A stretch of 24,676 nucleotides of DNA from Rickettsiales bacterium (GTDB taxonomy: Bacteria > Pseudomonadota > Alphaproteobacteria > Rickettsiales > UBA1997): assembly GCA_009693885.1 (NCBI GenBank), contig SHWK01000003.1:1-24676 (forward strand), written 5' to 3'. Shown in pieces: positions 8,258-16,383 of the stretch. Below the pieces are notes generated by a model. That model worked only from the letters and a program-made list of their open reading frames with translations, did no database searches and was not told the origin of the DNA. Positions within the stretch are counted from its first letter, which is position 1; the number at the start of each line of letters is the position of its first letter. Position numbers and translations under genes: made by a program.

Positions 8258-9199
8258 TTAATGCGCTAAAAATTTTTCTACTTCTAAGGCCGCCATACAA
8301 CCAGTGCCAGCTGCTGTAACCGCTTGACGATAAATTTTATCTTGGATATCGCCTGCCGCAAAAACCCCAGCAATATTAGTTGTTGTTGAGCCTTTTTTAG
8401 TAATAAGATATCCATCAGAATCAATTTCTAGGGCCGTTGTTTTAAATAAATCAGAGTTTGGTTTGTGACCAATCGCGATGAAAATTCCATCAATTTTTAT
8501 TTCTTTGATTGAGCCATCAATCGTATTTTTCAAACGCGCCGCTGTAACTGATTTTGGGTTTTCGGAGCCCAGAACCTCATCTAATGCATGATTCCAAATC
8601 ACTTCAATTTTAGGATTTTTAAATAAACGAGCTTGTAGAATTTTTTCTGATTTAAATGAATCGCGACGATGTACTACAAAAACTTTTGCAGCGTGATTAG
8701 TTAGATATAAAGCCTCTTCAACCGCGCTATTGCCTCCCCCAACCACAATTACATTTTTGTTTTTGAAGAAAAATGCATCGCAAGTTGCACAACCAGAAAC
8801 ACCGAAACCTTGGAACTTTTTTTCTGATTCAAGCCCGAGCCACTTGGCTTGAGCGCCTGTTGAAATAATCACCGCATCAGCTTCATAAATATCATCAGAC
8901 TCACCAATCATTGTGAATGGCTGCTTAGAGAAATCGACTGATTTAATGTGATCATTTATTAATCGCGTGCCAACATGCTCAGCCTGCTTCGCCATTTGTT
9001 CTACAAGCCAAGGACCTTGAATTGCATCAGCAAAACCCGGGTAATTTTCAACCTCAGTTGTGATAGTAAGCTGCCCTCCCGGCTGCATTCCACTAACTAA
9101 AATTGGCTGCAAATTTGCTCGCGCCGCATAAATCGCCGCAGCATATCCCGCTGGTCCAGAACCGATTATTACTACTTTTGCTTTATGTGTATTTGTCAT
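8258..9199 (-). CDS. trxB: Thioredoxin reductase (NADPH)
   Basis: 313 aa flavoprotein that passes electrons from NADPH to thioredoxin. The FAD-binding loop is VVIIGSGPAGYAAA (about 9-22), followed by QPGGQLTITTEVENYPGF. The redox-active pair is C137-A-T-C140 in SGCATCDAFFF. The NADPH loop is VVGGGNSAVEEALYL and the closing FAD motif is GVFAAGDIQDKIYRQAVTAAGTGCMAA. I chose ATG 9199; a TTG at 9205 would add two residues. A doubled 12-bp palindrome sits 15 bp in front of this start and may carry the promoter. It follows fabG by about 53 bp and precedes the fadB-like gene by 11 bp. Confidence 0.97.
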   Translation of the reverse strand: MTNTHKAKVVIIGSGPAGYAAAIYAARANLQPILVSGMQPGGQLTITTEVENYPGFADAIQGPWLVEQMAKQAEHVGTRLINDHIKSVDFSKQPFTMIGESDDIYEADAVIISTGAQAKWLGLESEKKFQGFGVSGCATCDAFFFKNKNVIVVGGGNSAVEEALYLTNHAAKVFVVHRRDSFKSEKILQARLFKNPKIEVIWNHALDEVLGSENPKSVTAARLKNTIDGSIKEIKIDGIFIAIGHKPNSDLFKTTALEIDSDGYLITKKGSTTTNIAGVFAAGDIQDKIYRQAVTAAGTGCMAALEVEKFLAH

Positions 9200-9213
9200 T
9201 TTCAAGTGATTCC

Positions 9214-9238
9214 ATTTATATAAATCATTTATATAAAT
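9214..9238. repeat. Doubled 12-bp palindrome in the fabG-trxB gap
   Basis: ATTTATATAAAT occurs at 9214-9225 and again at 9227-9238, separated by one C. Each unit is itself a perfect palindrome, so the 25-bp block is a tandem repeat and an inverted repeat at once. It starts 15 bp upstream of the trxB ATG and contains TATAAAT, a good -10 box, on the minus strand. It could be a trxB promoter with overlapping operator sites; no regulator can be named. Confidence 0.5.
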
Positions 9239-9252
9239 GCGTGTTATATAAT

Positions 9253-9996
9253 CTATATCATCAACATCCCGCCATTAACATGTAGCGTTTGACCAGTGAT
9301 ATAACTCGCATCATCACTCGCCAAAAATACCACAGAAGCAGCAATATCTTTAGCATCACCCATTTTGTGCATTGGGATTGTGCTAAGAATTCCTTGTTTT
9401 TGCGTATCATTCAAAATATCAGTCATCGCTGTTTGAATGAATCCTGGAGCCACACAATTAATAGTGATTCCACGAGTTGCAACTTCTGCGGCAAAAGATT
9501 TGCTCATGCCGATCATTCCTGCTTTTGAGGCAACATAATTGGCCTGCCCCGGATTGCCAGTAACGCCAACAACTGACGCGATATTAATGATTCTGCCAGC
9601 TTTACGACGGATCATTTTTTTAATCGCCGCACGATTCAATATAAAAGTAGATTTCAAATTCACATCCAAAACCCGATCCCAATCTTCATTTTTCATTCTT
9701 AGGGCAAGATTATCTTTAGTGATTCCTGCATTACAAACTAAAATATCAATAACGCCACCGGCAAGCTCTTCTGCACTATCAAACAACGATTCAACTTGCG
9801 TGATATCAGATAAATTGCAGGCTAAAATTTTACATTTATCTTCACCAATTTTTGCCGCCAATTCTTTAAGGCGATCTTCTTTTGTGCTTGATAAAACAAG
9901 TTTGGCACCTTGTTTGGCAAGGCTTTCAGCGATTGCAGCACCGATTCCACCAGTTGCGCCAGTTACTAAAGCTGTTTTTCCTGTAAGTCTGAACAT
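9253..9996 (-). CDS. fabG: 3-oxoacyl-[acyl-carrier-protein] reductase
   Basis: 247 aa short-chain dehydrogenase, the usual FabG length. It reduces 3-oxoacyl-ACP with NADPH in each cycle of fatty-acid elongation. Cofactor loop TGATGGIGAAIAE (12-24), NAGITKD (89-95), catalytic S141, Y154 and K158 in NIASVVGVTGNPGQANYVASK, the PGFIQTAMTD loop, and the C-terminal ITGQTLHVNGGM are all present. The usual fab neighbours (fabD, acpP, fabF) are missing here. It is 11 bp after cvpA and 53 bp before trxB. Being next to a beta-oxidation enzyme, a role in another 3-oxoacyl reduction is possible, but the sequence fits canonical FabG. Confidence 0.95.
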   Translation of the reverse strand: MFRLTGKTALVTGATGGIGAAIAESLAKQGAKLVLSSTKEDRLKELAAKIGEDKCKILACNLSDITQVESLFDSAEELAGGVIDILVCNAGITKDNLALRMKNEDWDRVLDVNLKSTFILNRAAIKKMIRRKAGRIINIASVVGVTGNPGQANYVASKAGMIGMSKSFAAEVATRGITINCVAPGFIQTAMTDILNDTQKQGILSTIPMHKMGDAKDIAASVVFLASDDASYITGQTLHVNGGMLMI

Positions 9997-10007
9997 ATAT
10001 TTATAAA

Positions 10008-10880
10008 TTAATTAACAATTTCGATCAAACGATTCATTTTTTCGATTTCCTTTTTAGAATATCCAGTATCATCATATTTTTCACTAGGCTTTTTCTTAAA
10101 TAAAGTTTTTACGCTATTTTCAGATTTTTTAGATAAAGCATTAGTGCTAGTTTTAACATTATCAGATAAAGCCCCTGCATTGCCGCCAGGATCATCACCG
10201 ACACCATTTTCACCATCAATAACATCCTCAACCGCATCATCCGAATTTATTTTTATTGGCTTGATTTCATCCAATAAATTAGTTTCCATATTATCAATCG
10301 CTTTACTTACCAGAGGATTAACTATGTCTCCAGCAAATTTTATAATTGAAAAACATTTCGCTTGATTGAGCCATTCAGGAAGATCTTGATCGAGATTTTC
10401 TTCACTCTCTTTATGTTTTTTATTTTTTGATAGCTCATGATGCTTTTTTGGCTTAGCATCTTCTGCTCTTTGGGCATTGCCAAGCAAGATTGAATAAAAA
10501 TTTATCACAACAGCATAAAATAATCCAAAGATTAATAGCGATTTAAAAGCTCCATAAAATACACCTAAAATACGATCAAGATTTTCTGGCATTTTATCTT
10601 TCCAATCATGTGCCAACCCTCTTGTGGCAAAGGCCATAATAATAAAGATTACAACAAAAACCATCGAACCACTTGCAACATGAACTATAAGTTTATTATG
10701 TGAATAAGTCTCGACAAACTTTTCCACGTAAGACACCAACAAATATGAGAGGGAGATTGTAACAATCCAGTTAAATAGCGCGAAAAGCTCTTTTACAAAA
10801 CCTCGAAAAAAGGCTACGAGTATAAAAATAAAAGATGCGGCTACAAAAATTAAATCGAACATATTAAAAGTTGTCGACAT
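10008..10880 (-). CDS. cvpA: CvpA family membrane protein with extended acidic/basic C-terminus
   Basis: 290 aa. The N-terminal 130 residues are a CvpA domain with four membrane helices (about 8-25, 32-52, 68-88, 107-132). Family signatures are FRGFVKELFALFNWI (25-39) and DRILGVFYGAFKSLL (102-116). CvpA was named for colicin V production; its role is an inner-membrane protein needed for envelope tolerance, with no known catalytic activity. The C-terminal half (about 135-290) is hydrophilic and low in complexity, with Lys/Glu/Asp/Ser-rich runs and a Gly/Asp stretch, longer than typical family members. It is 29 bp after the COQ9 gene and 11 bp before fabG. Confidence 0.85.
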   Translation of the reverse strand: MSTTFNMFDLIFVAASFIFILVAFFRGFVKELFALFNWIVTISLSYLLVSYVEKFVETYSHNKLIVHVASGSMVFVVIFIIMAFATRGLAHDWKDKMPENLDRILGVFYGAFKSLLIFGLFYAVVINFYSILLGNAQRAEDAKPKKHHELSKNKKHKESEENLDQDLPEWLNQAKCFSIIKFAGDIVNPLVSKAIDNMETNLLDEIKPIKINSDDAVEDVIDGENGVGDDPGGNAGALSDNVKTSTNALSKKSENSVKTLFKKKPSEKYDDTGYSKKEIEKMNRLIEIVN

Positions 10881-10909
10881 AGTTTTAAAAAATTTATAGT
10901 TATTAAAAT

Positions 10910-11647
10910 TTATCTCTTCTTAAATAAGCGCATGAATGGTAGGTCATGCAAAACCTGATTTGGCGTCTTGACATTACCCTCTTCATCATAAAAAAACTCA
11001 CAAGATTTTTCTTTTAAACCAGCTGAGAATTTTTTTACTTTTGATTTAAATTTTTCAAATTTCATCACTTTTTCAATCTGTAAATCAATAAAATTTTTTG
11101 TTTTATTTAAATCACTGGATTCATCTTTGATAAAAACAGCGAAAGTTTGAATGATTATTTTAGATAAAGTTAGTCTTTTAGTATAAAAATTAAAATCAGT
11201 TGATTTATCGCCAATTTCAAACCAGATAAAATCTGATATTTTGCCCGCATGCTTAAATGCAATAAATAAAGGGCGAGGCCCATATTCTGTGCCTGATAAA
11301 TTTCTTAAATCAAAATAAAAACTACGCAATCTTTGTAAGGCAAGCTGGTGTTTTGCCTCATTTTCAAACAAAGTAAAAAGCGCAAATTTGATTTTTTCTC
11401 GCACTTTAAAACCGTTAAAATCAGCTGTTTTAGCAATGATTTGCGATAATTTGCGATTTTGCTCCTCGATATAAAACTCGATCAAATCGAGACAGCCCTT
11501 TTCAAAAATAAGATTTTGAAACTTTGGCTCAATTAAAGAAAGCTCACACGCCTTAGAAAGAGTAGCATTACTCCATCCTTCAAAAGCGCATATTTTAAGA
11601 AAATTAGCTAAAATCTTCTGCTTATTTTCCGTTGAATCTAAAATCAT
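10910..11647 (-). CDS. coq9: COQ9 family protein (ubiquinone biosynthesis)
   Basis: 245 aa. COQ9 proteins have a TetR-like helical fold, bind lipid and present ubiquinone intermediates to the hydroxylase COQ7. The N-terminal helical part includes GWSNATLSKACELSLIEP (about 24-41), as in the HTH-like section. The diagnostic C-terminal motif is DFNFYTKRLTLSKII near residues 170-184, close to the family pattern D-x-N/W-x-Y-T-K-R-x-x-L. The tail (about 205-245) is basic and ends in PFMRLFKKR. No coq7 or ubiG gene is in the window. It is the first gene of the minus-strand run COQ9-cvpA-fabG-trxB-fadB and diverges from argD across 91 bp. Confidence 0.85.
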   Translation of the reverse strand: MILDSTENKQKILANFLKICAFEGWSNATLSKACELSLIEPKFQNLIFEKGCLDLIEFYIEEQNRKLSQIIAKTADFNGFKVREKIKFALFTLFENEAKHQLALQRLRSFYFDLRNLSGTEYGPRPLFIAFKHAGKISDFIWFEIGDKSTDFNFYTKRLTLSKIIIQTFAVFIKDESSDLNKTKNFIDLQIEKVMKFEKFKSKVKKFSAGLKEKSCEFFYDEEGNVKTPNQVLHDLPFMRLFKKR

Positions 11648-11738
11648 AATTGTAAAAATTAAACTTTTTCTTTTAATTTAGTTATTGCTTACAATACTGC
11701 AAACTGTTTTACCTATAAAATCTTATTGAAACACAAAA
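11648..11738. promoter_or_regulatory. Divergent COQ9/argD intergenic region
   Basis: These 91 bp separate two divergent starts and must hold both promoters. On the plus strand possible -10 boxes are TACAAT (11690-11695) and TATAAA (11714-11719), but I could not find a well-spaced -35 box for either, so no promoter is assigned. No clear palindrome or operator is seen. Confidence 0.3.
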
Positions 11739-12914
11739 ATGTCCACAAGCAATAAACTTCTACCAGTTCACAAGCGCTTCAACATCACATTTTCTCATGG
11801 TGAAGGAGTTTATTTATTTTCAGAAGGAAAAAAATACCTCGATTTAGGTGCAGGAATAGCGGTTAACTGTCTGGGACACTGCCACCCAAAAATGGTTGCA
11901 GCCATTACCGAGCAGGCAAAAAAACTGTGGCACGTCTCAAATATATATAATAGCAGCGAACTCAATTCTTATGCGGATAATCTAGTTGGGCACAGCTTTG
12001 CTGACTATGTTTTTTTCTGCAATTCTGGCGCTGAAAGCATCGAATGCGCCATTAAAATGATTCGTCGGCACTTTTATGTTAAGGGCACGCCAGAAAAAAA
12101 TCGCATTATCACTTTCAGCGGAGCCTTTCACGGCCGCACCATCGCAACAATTTCTGCCGCTGGCAAACAAAAATACATTGAAGGTTTTGAGCCCGCTTTA
12201 GACGGATTTGACAATGTTGAATTTGGCAATATTGAAGCGGTTAAAAAAGCAATAACCAAGCACACTGCTGGTATTTTGATTGAGCCAATTCAAGGTGAGG
12301 AAGGCATTCGCGTTTCTGATAAAAAATTCCTACAAGAATTGCGCCAATTAGCTGATGAAAATGATCTATTATTGGCATTTGATGAGGTGCAATGCGGCAT
12401 GGGACGGACTGGATATTTGCACGCCTATGAATATTATGGCGTCACACCCGATATAATGTCTATTGCTAAGGCAATCGCAGGTGGATTTCCGCTAGGCGCC
12501 TGCCTTGCCACCAGAGAAGCGGCAAGCGGCATGACTGTTGGGGTTCATGGCACAACTTATGGCGGCAACCCTTTAGCTATGGCTGTTGCAGCCTCTGTTC
12601 TTAATGTAATGCTTGAGAAAGATTTTTTTGCTAATGTCAGAAAAAATGCCGCAGAATTAAGAACTGTCCTTGAAAAAATTCAAGCACAACATAGTGATAT
12701 AATTGACGAAATTCGTGGCGTTGGATTGATGTTGGGCATCAAAATTAATGACAAAATCGAACACTTAAAGCTGGTAGAAAAATTTATTGCCAATGGTTTG
12801 TTGACAATTCCCGCAGGAAACAATGTTATCAGAATAATTCCGCCACTCATAATAAATTCTGAGCACATAAAAGAGGTGCAAGAAAAAATTATAACTAGCC
12901 TAAAATCTCTATAA
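11739..12914 (+). CDS. argD: Acetylornithine / succinyldiaminopimelate aminotransferase
   Basis: 391 aa class III PLP aminotransferase. It transfers an amino group from glutamate to N-acetylglutamate semialdehyde in arginine synthesis, and often also serves the succinyl-DAP step of lysine/peptidoglycan synthesis. Visible: LDLGAGIAVNCLGHCHP (35-50), FCNSGAES (PLP phosphate contact, 93-100), FHGRT (130-134), EPIQGEEG (182-189), D215 in AFDEVQCGMGRTG, the Schiff-base K244 in SIAKAIAGGFPLGA, and THGTTYGGNP-like GTTYGGNPLA. In many alphaproteobacteria argF follows argD; here a histidine kinase gene follows after 3 bp. In a host with few arginine genes the DAP role would matter more. Confidence 0.95.
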   Translation: MSTSNKLLPVHKRFNITFSHGEGVYLFSEGKKYLDLGAGIAVNCLGHCHPKMVAAITEQAKKLWHVSNIYNSSELNSYADNLVGHSFADYVFFCNSGAESIECAIKMIRRHFYVKGTPEKNRIITFSGAFHGRTIATISAAGKQKYIEGFEPALDGFDNVEFGNIEAVKKAITKHTAGILIEPIQGEEGIRVSDKKFLQELRQLADENDLLLAFDEVQCGMGRTGYLHAYEYYGVTPDIMSIAKAIAGGFPLGACLATREAASGMTVGVHGTTYGGNPLAMAVAASVLNVMLEKDFFANVRKNAAELRTVLEKIQAQHSDIIDEIRGVGLMLGIKINDKIEHLKLVEKFIANGLLTIPAGNNVIRIIPPLIINSEHIKEVQEKIITSLKSL

Positions 12915-12917
12915 ATC

Positions 12918-14747
12918 ATGACCAAAGAAGCGCCCTCGCCAAGCCAAGAAAATCAAAGCCTTGTTAGCGATTCGATGGATGATCTTAAGGCCCTAGTTAA
13001 CAACAATCCACAAGGCGCATTTTTATGCACCGCACTCAAGGCTGACAACCCAAATTATTTAGCAATAATTCATGCCAATGAAATTTTTAGCAAATCTTTT
13101 AATACTTCGCGGGAAGATTTAATTGGCAAAAGTTATGATTTTTTATTCGATAATATTGATATTAATTATTCTTCCGAAGATCAGCTAGAATATATTCGCC
13201 TAATCAAAACAATTAAAGATTTACATGAATGCTCAGTGGCGATGAAATTAAACCACCACCATGAAAATGAGCAGCAAGTTGCAAAATTCAAAATCAACTT
13301 CAGGCCAATATTTCAAAGATCTGATACCTCTCATAAAAAATTCTACGCAATCTTTACTTTCGAAAAAATCGACGGCGAAACAATTATTGTTGAAGAAAAT
13401 AAATCGCAAAACCAACTATTAGTAAAAAATCTTGAGAGAGCACTAAATGGTGAAAAATTACTACGCGAAATCAGTTATTTAATTATCTCGGATAAGTCTG
13501 TCAAAGAAATTGCCCGAAGCGTTGCCAAATCACTTGTTCAACATTTAAAAGTTGATCGATGCATCATTCATGATTATAAAAATGGTGCCCCTAATTTTAT
13601 TATAGAGCATTGTAGCTCAAGACTTCCACCAATGTTAGATGACAGCAAAGAATCTCATCAAAAAGCAACGCGCTACATAAATTTTCAAAATAATTTTTAT
13701 CAAAAAATTAAAATTCGTGATAAAAATAGTGCAATATTTATTGCTGACGATGTGCGCTCTGATCCAAGTTTTTCAAGCTTTCAGAACTTTTTTGATGAAT
13801 TTTCTATTACTTCACAAATTGCTGCGATCACTTCTTTTGATGGCGCAATAAACGGCGGGATTTATCTTTTTCAATCAGACAAAAGATCTTGGACAATTGA
13901 TGCAATTGAATTGATAGAACTGGTAACAGACCAACTCGCCATCGCAATTGATCGCTCTTATTCTATTGAAAAAGTAATGATTGCAAACCACAATTTATTA
14001 ACCAAAACTCTCGAATTAAAAGAAGCGGTAAAAAAAGAAAAAGCCTTACGAAAAATACAAAGTGAGTTTGTGGCTTTAGTTTCGCATGAGTTCAAAACTC
14101 CACTGCAAATTATTGATAGCACCAGAGAACTAATTGCACGCAAACTAAAATTAATTAATCCATCTGATGATTCATTAGACAAATATCTCGATCGTATCAA
14201 AAACGGAATCCAACGCATGGGAGGCTTAATCTCTAGCACGCTCAATCTAGCAAAAATTGAAACTGCCGATGCTGAAATTAAAGTTGATCGCCAAAATTTC
14301 GATATAAATCACTTAATTAATGATGTTATTGAAAAAACCTCCAATCTTGGTATTAATAAAAATATAAAAATTACCACTAAATTTGATGGAGAAAAACTAG
14401 AAATTAACGGTGATGCAAAATTACTTGATCATTGCTTTACTAATATCATTTCTAACTCCATCAAATATTCACCAAATAACACTACAGTAAACATCATCAC
14501 AAAATCAGATGATGAGAAAATCGCTATCCGAGTAACTGACAACGGCATCGGCATTCCTCAAGAGGATTTATCTAACATTGGCAATAAGTTTTTTCGTGCC
14601 AAAAACACTCTTTCCGTATCTGGAACAGGTATTGGACTCTATTTAACGAAATATTTCATTGAATTACATCGTGGTAGTGTTCTAATTAAGAGCAAATTAA
14701 ACATTGGAACATCTGTAACCGTCATTTTACCACGCAATTTAAATTGA
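12918..14747 (+). CDS. Soluble PAS-GAF sensor histidine kinase
   Basis: 609 aa. Order of domains: PAS-like sensor (about 20-160, with IIHANEIFSKSFNTSREDLIG typical of PAS), GAF-like domain (about 185-350), short coiled coil (about 355-385), HisKA with phospho-acceptor H390 in LVSHEFKTPLQII, and HATPase_c (about 490-606) with N box NIISNSIKYSP, G1 box DNGIGIP and G2 box GTGIGLYLTKYF. No membrane segment or signal peptide is visible, so it should sense a cytoplasmic cue, perhaps redox or a small ligand. No response regulator gene is in the window, so it is an orphan kinase here. It starts 3 bp after argD and its stop lies just before the outer-membrane protein gene. Confidence 0.93.
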   Translation: MTKEAPSPSQENQSLVSDSMDDLKALVNNNPQGAFLCTALKADNPNYLAIIHANEIFSKSFNTSREDLIGKSYDFLFDNIDINYSSEDQLEYIRLIKTIKDLHECSVAMKLNHHHENEQQVAKFKINFRPIFQRSDTSHKKFYAIFTFEKIDGETIIVEENKSQNQLLVKNLERALNGEKLLREISYLIISDKSVKEIARSVAKSLVQHLKVDRCIIHDYKNGAPNFIIEHCSSRLPPMLDDSKESHQKATRYINFQNNFYQKIKIRDKNSAIFIADDVRSDPSFSSFQNFFDEFSITSQIAAITSFDGAINGGIYLFQSDKRSWTIDAIELIELVTDQLAIAIDRSYSIEKVMIANHNLLTKTLELKEAVKKEKALRKIQSEFVALVSHEFKTPLQIIDSTRELIARKLKLINPSDDSLDKYLDRIKNGIQRMGGLISSTLNLAKIETADAEIKVDRQNFDINHLINDVIEKTSNLGINKNIKITTKFDGEKLEINGDAKLLDHCFTNIISNSIKYSPNNTTVNIITKSDDEKIAIRVTDNGIGIPQEDLSNIGNKFFRAKNTLSVSGTGIGLYLTKYFIELHRGSVLIKSKLNIGTSVTVILPRNLN

Positions 14748-14749
14748 AA

Positions 14750-15862
14750 ATGAAACAATTATTCGTCAGCCTACTCGCAATAATGCTGTACGAATGCTTT
14801 ATTACAAATGCTAAAGCGGAGATAAGCTATCCAAATACTTCTGGACAAATATTGTTTGAACTTAAAAGTGATCGCATGCTCGCAACTACCAAACAAAATA
14901 CTCCTAGGTCCAATACTTATGTTAATATTGAGCCCGATTTATCACTTAATCTTGATAAAAATTGGTCAATAAAAACTGGCTGGAGAATTTTTCCAACAAT
15001 GCAAAATCGCAATGGCCCTACTCCAGAAAGATCGCGCACTATTTTGTCAGATAATCGTGGCTTTAATCAAGACGACACTACTCTAATTGTTGAGGAACTT
15101 AAAGCTTACTATCAAAATGAGGATATGAAGTTTTTTGCAGGTAAATTTAACCCGTCTTTCGCCACAATGTATCGCAAAACCAAAAGAATTGGCGTTTTTG
15201 TGACCGATTTCACTGAAGACTACGAGCTGCGCGAGAAGGTTGGTGGTGGCGTTTCGGCATTGCTTGAGGATAGCGAAATTACCTTCAACACTTTCTTTAA
15301 CGATCCAACTGGCTTAAGTGGCAGTGCCATTAAAAATCGCGGCACCGAGAGGTCAGATAACGGCTTGGCAGCTAACACCTCTACTCTATCTTCCTACTCC
15401 GTCACAATGGAGGGTCAAAAATTATTTGGCATTGAAAATTTATTTTACAATGTAGGATATCGCAGTCTTGGCGTTAAAAATAACAGCAGAAATGCTCGCG
15501 AAACTGGCTACACCACTAATCTCGAATATTTAAAAAAAGTTACTTACAACACTTCCTTAATTCCAACAATTGAGTTTGTTAAAATTAATAATTTCACTGG
15601 TTTTGCTGGCAGAAATGCTCAATATCTGACTATAGCATTAATTGGCAAATATAGCGCTTGGTCTGCGAGTGTTGCAAGCGTTAGACGGCATATTGATAAT
15701 AATTATTTAGGCTCCAACAGCAATGATTCACAATTACAATTTACGGCTGGATATAAATTTACCAATAATGTAGCTATCGATATTAGTCGCATGAAACTCA
15801 AGGAAGATCGCTTTAGTGGTTCTATGATTGGTATTATGGTCAGTTATCTTTACAAATTCTAG
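14750..15862 (+). CDS. Outer-membrane beta-barrel (porin-like) protein of unknown substrate
   Basis: 370 aa. A signal peptide, MKQLFVSLLAIMLYECF followed by ITNAKA, ends at the AKA-E site (residues 23/24). The mature part has alternating polar and aromatic stretches typical of beta-strands and ends in MVSYLYKF, with the C-terminal Phe recognised by the BAM machinery. I do not recognise the family; it resembles porin-like proteins with a single barrel of perhaps 14-18 strands. I chose ATG 14750, which gives a clean signal peptide; a TTG at 14744 would add two residues. It begins 2 bp after the kinase stop and is probably co-translated with it. A structural link between a cytoplasmic kinase and an outer-membrane channel suggests control of uptake, but this is inference. 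Confidence 0.8.
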   Translation: MKQLFVSLLAIMLYECFITNAKAEISYPNTSGQILFELKSDRMLATTKQNTPRSNTYVNIEPDLSLNLDKNWSIKTGWRIFPTMQNRNGPTPERSRTILSDNRGFNQDDTTLIVEELKAYYQNEDMKFFAGKFNPSFATMYRKTKRIGVFVTDFTEDYELREKVGGGVSALLEDSEITFNTFFNDPTGLSGSAIKNRGTERSDNGLAANTSTLSSYSVTMEGQKLFGIENLFYNVGYRSLGVKNNSRNARETGYTTNLEYLKKVTYNTSLIPTIEFVKINNFTGFAGRNAQYLTIALIGKYSAWSASVASVRRHIDNNYLGSNSNDSQLQFTAGYKFTNNVAIDISRMKLKEDRFSGSMIGIMVSYLYKF

Positions 15863-15864
15863 AA

Positions 15865-16383
15865 ATGATTAGCTTAATCAGTCTTGCCACCAGCCTTACC
15901 GGATTGAACACCCCAACTATCACCTTCTCTGGGTTGGTCAATTCTCCGCTTGCGCATCATTTAATGGAACATGAAATATCGCATATTTTATTTAGTCTAA
16001 TCAAAGGGCCGCGAAGATCTCGTTTGACAAGAGCGCAAAGCAGAAAAACTCTAAATCGCCGGCGTCGCTGGTTTACCGATAATATTATCATGCATCACAA
16101 AAGATTGCATGATCGCAACCGCGCAATTGTAGTTGCTTCTGTGCGGGCAAAGGTTTTAGCGAAAAAAGCTGCTGCATCTGGAAAAATGGTAGCAGAACCA
16201 TCTCACAAATGGCGAGATCGCATGGAGGGTTCAAAAGAGCGCAGCACTAACATTAGAGGTAGAATCGATGCACGCAGAGCAAGAGCACGTAGCCGCTGGA
16301 TTAGTGTACAAGAGCAAACTCACGATAAACCATCTCCGCAACCTTCAAAATTTATGAAGGCAAGTGATACTAGCTCTAGTTAA
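15865..16383 (+). CDS. Arg-rich basic protein, no recognised family
   Basis: 172 aa. The first about 45 residues are neutral to weakly hydrophobic; the remainder is strongly basic, with clusters such as NRRRRW (69-74) and DARRARARSRW (135-145), and a Ser/Pro-rich tail. No domain is recognised. A HEISH pentapeptide near residues 37-41 fits the HExxH zinc-protease pattern, but nothing else in the protein does and it may be chance. An open frame of this length right after the porin stop (2 bp), ending exactly at the convergent gene, makes it likely to be real. It could bind nucleic acid or an acidic surface. It could also be a chance frame, since no homolog can be checked here. Confidence 0.6.
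   Translation: MISLISLATSLTGLNTPTITFSGLVNSPLAHHLMEHEISHILFSLIKGPRRSRLTRAQSRKTLNRRRRWFTDNIIMHHKRLHDRNRAIVVASVRAKVLAKKAAASGKMVAEPSHKWRDRMEGSKERSTNIRGRIDARRARARSRWISVQEQTHDKPSPQPSKFMKASDTSSS

Noticed and set aside
8247..8300. Longer start for the fadB-like protein, overlapping trxB
   Set aside because: The extra 18 residues do not resemble FadB/FadJ. ATG 8246 begins with the typical crotonase-domain sequence.
9289..10006. Long open frames opposite fabG and other genes
   Set aside because: They lie antisense to clear enzyme genes, have no recognisable domains and arise from the codon use of the real gene.
15973..15987. HEISH as a zinc metalloprotease motif in the Arg-rich protein
   Set aside because: No third zinc ligand, no signal peptide and no family resemblance; a five-residue pattern in a His-rich stretch is weak evidence.
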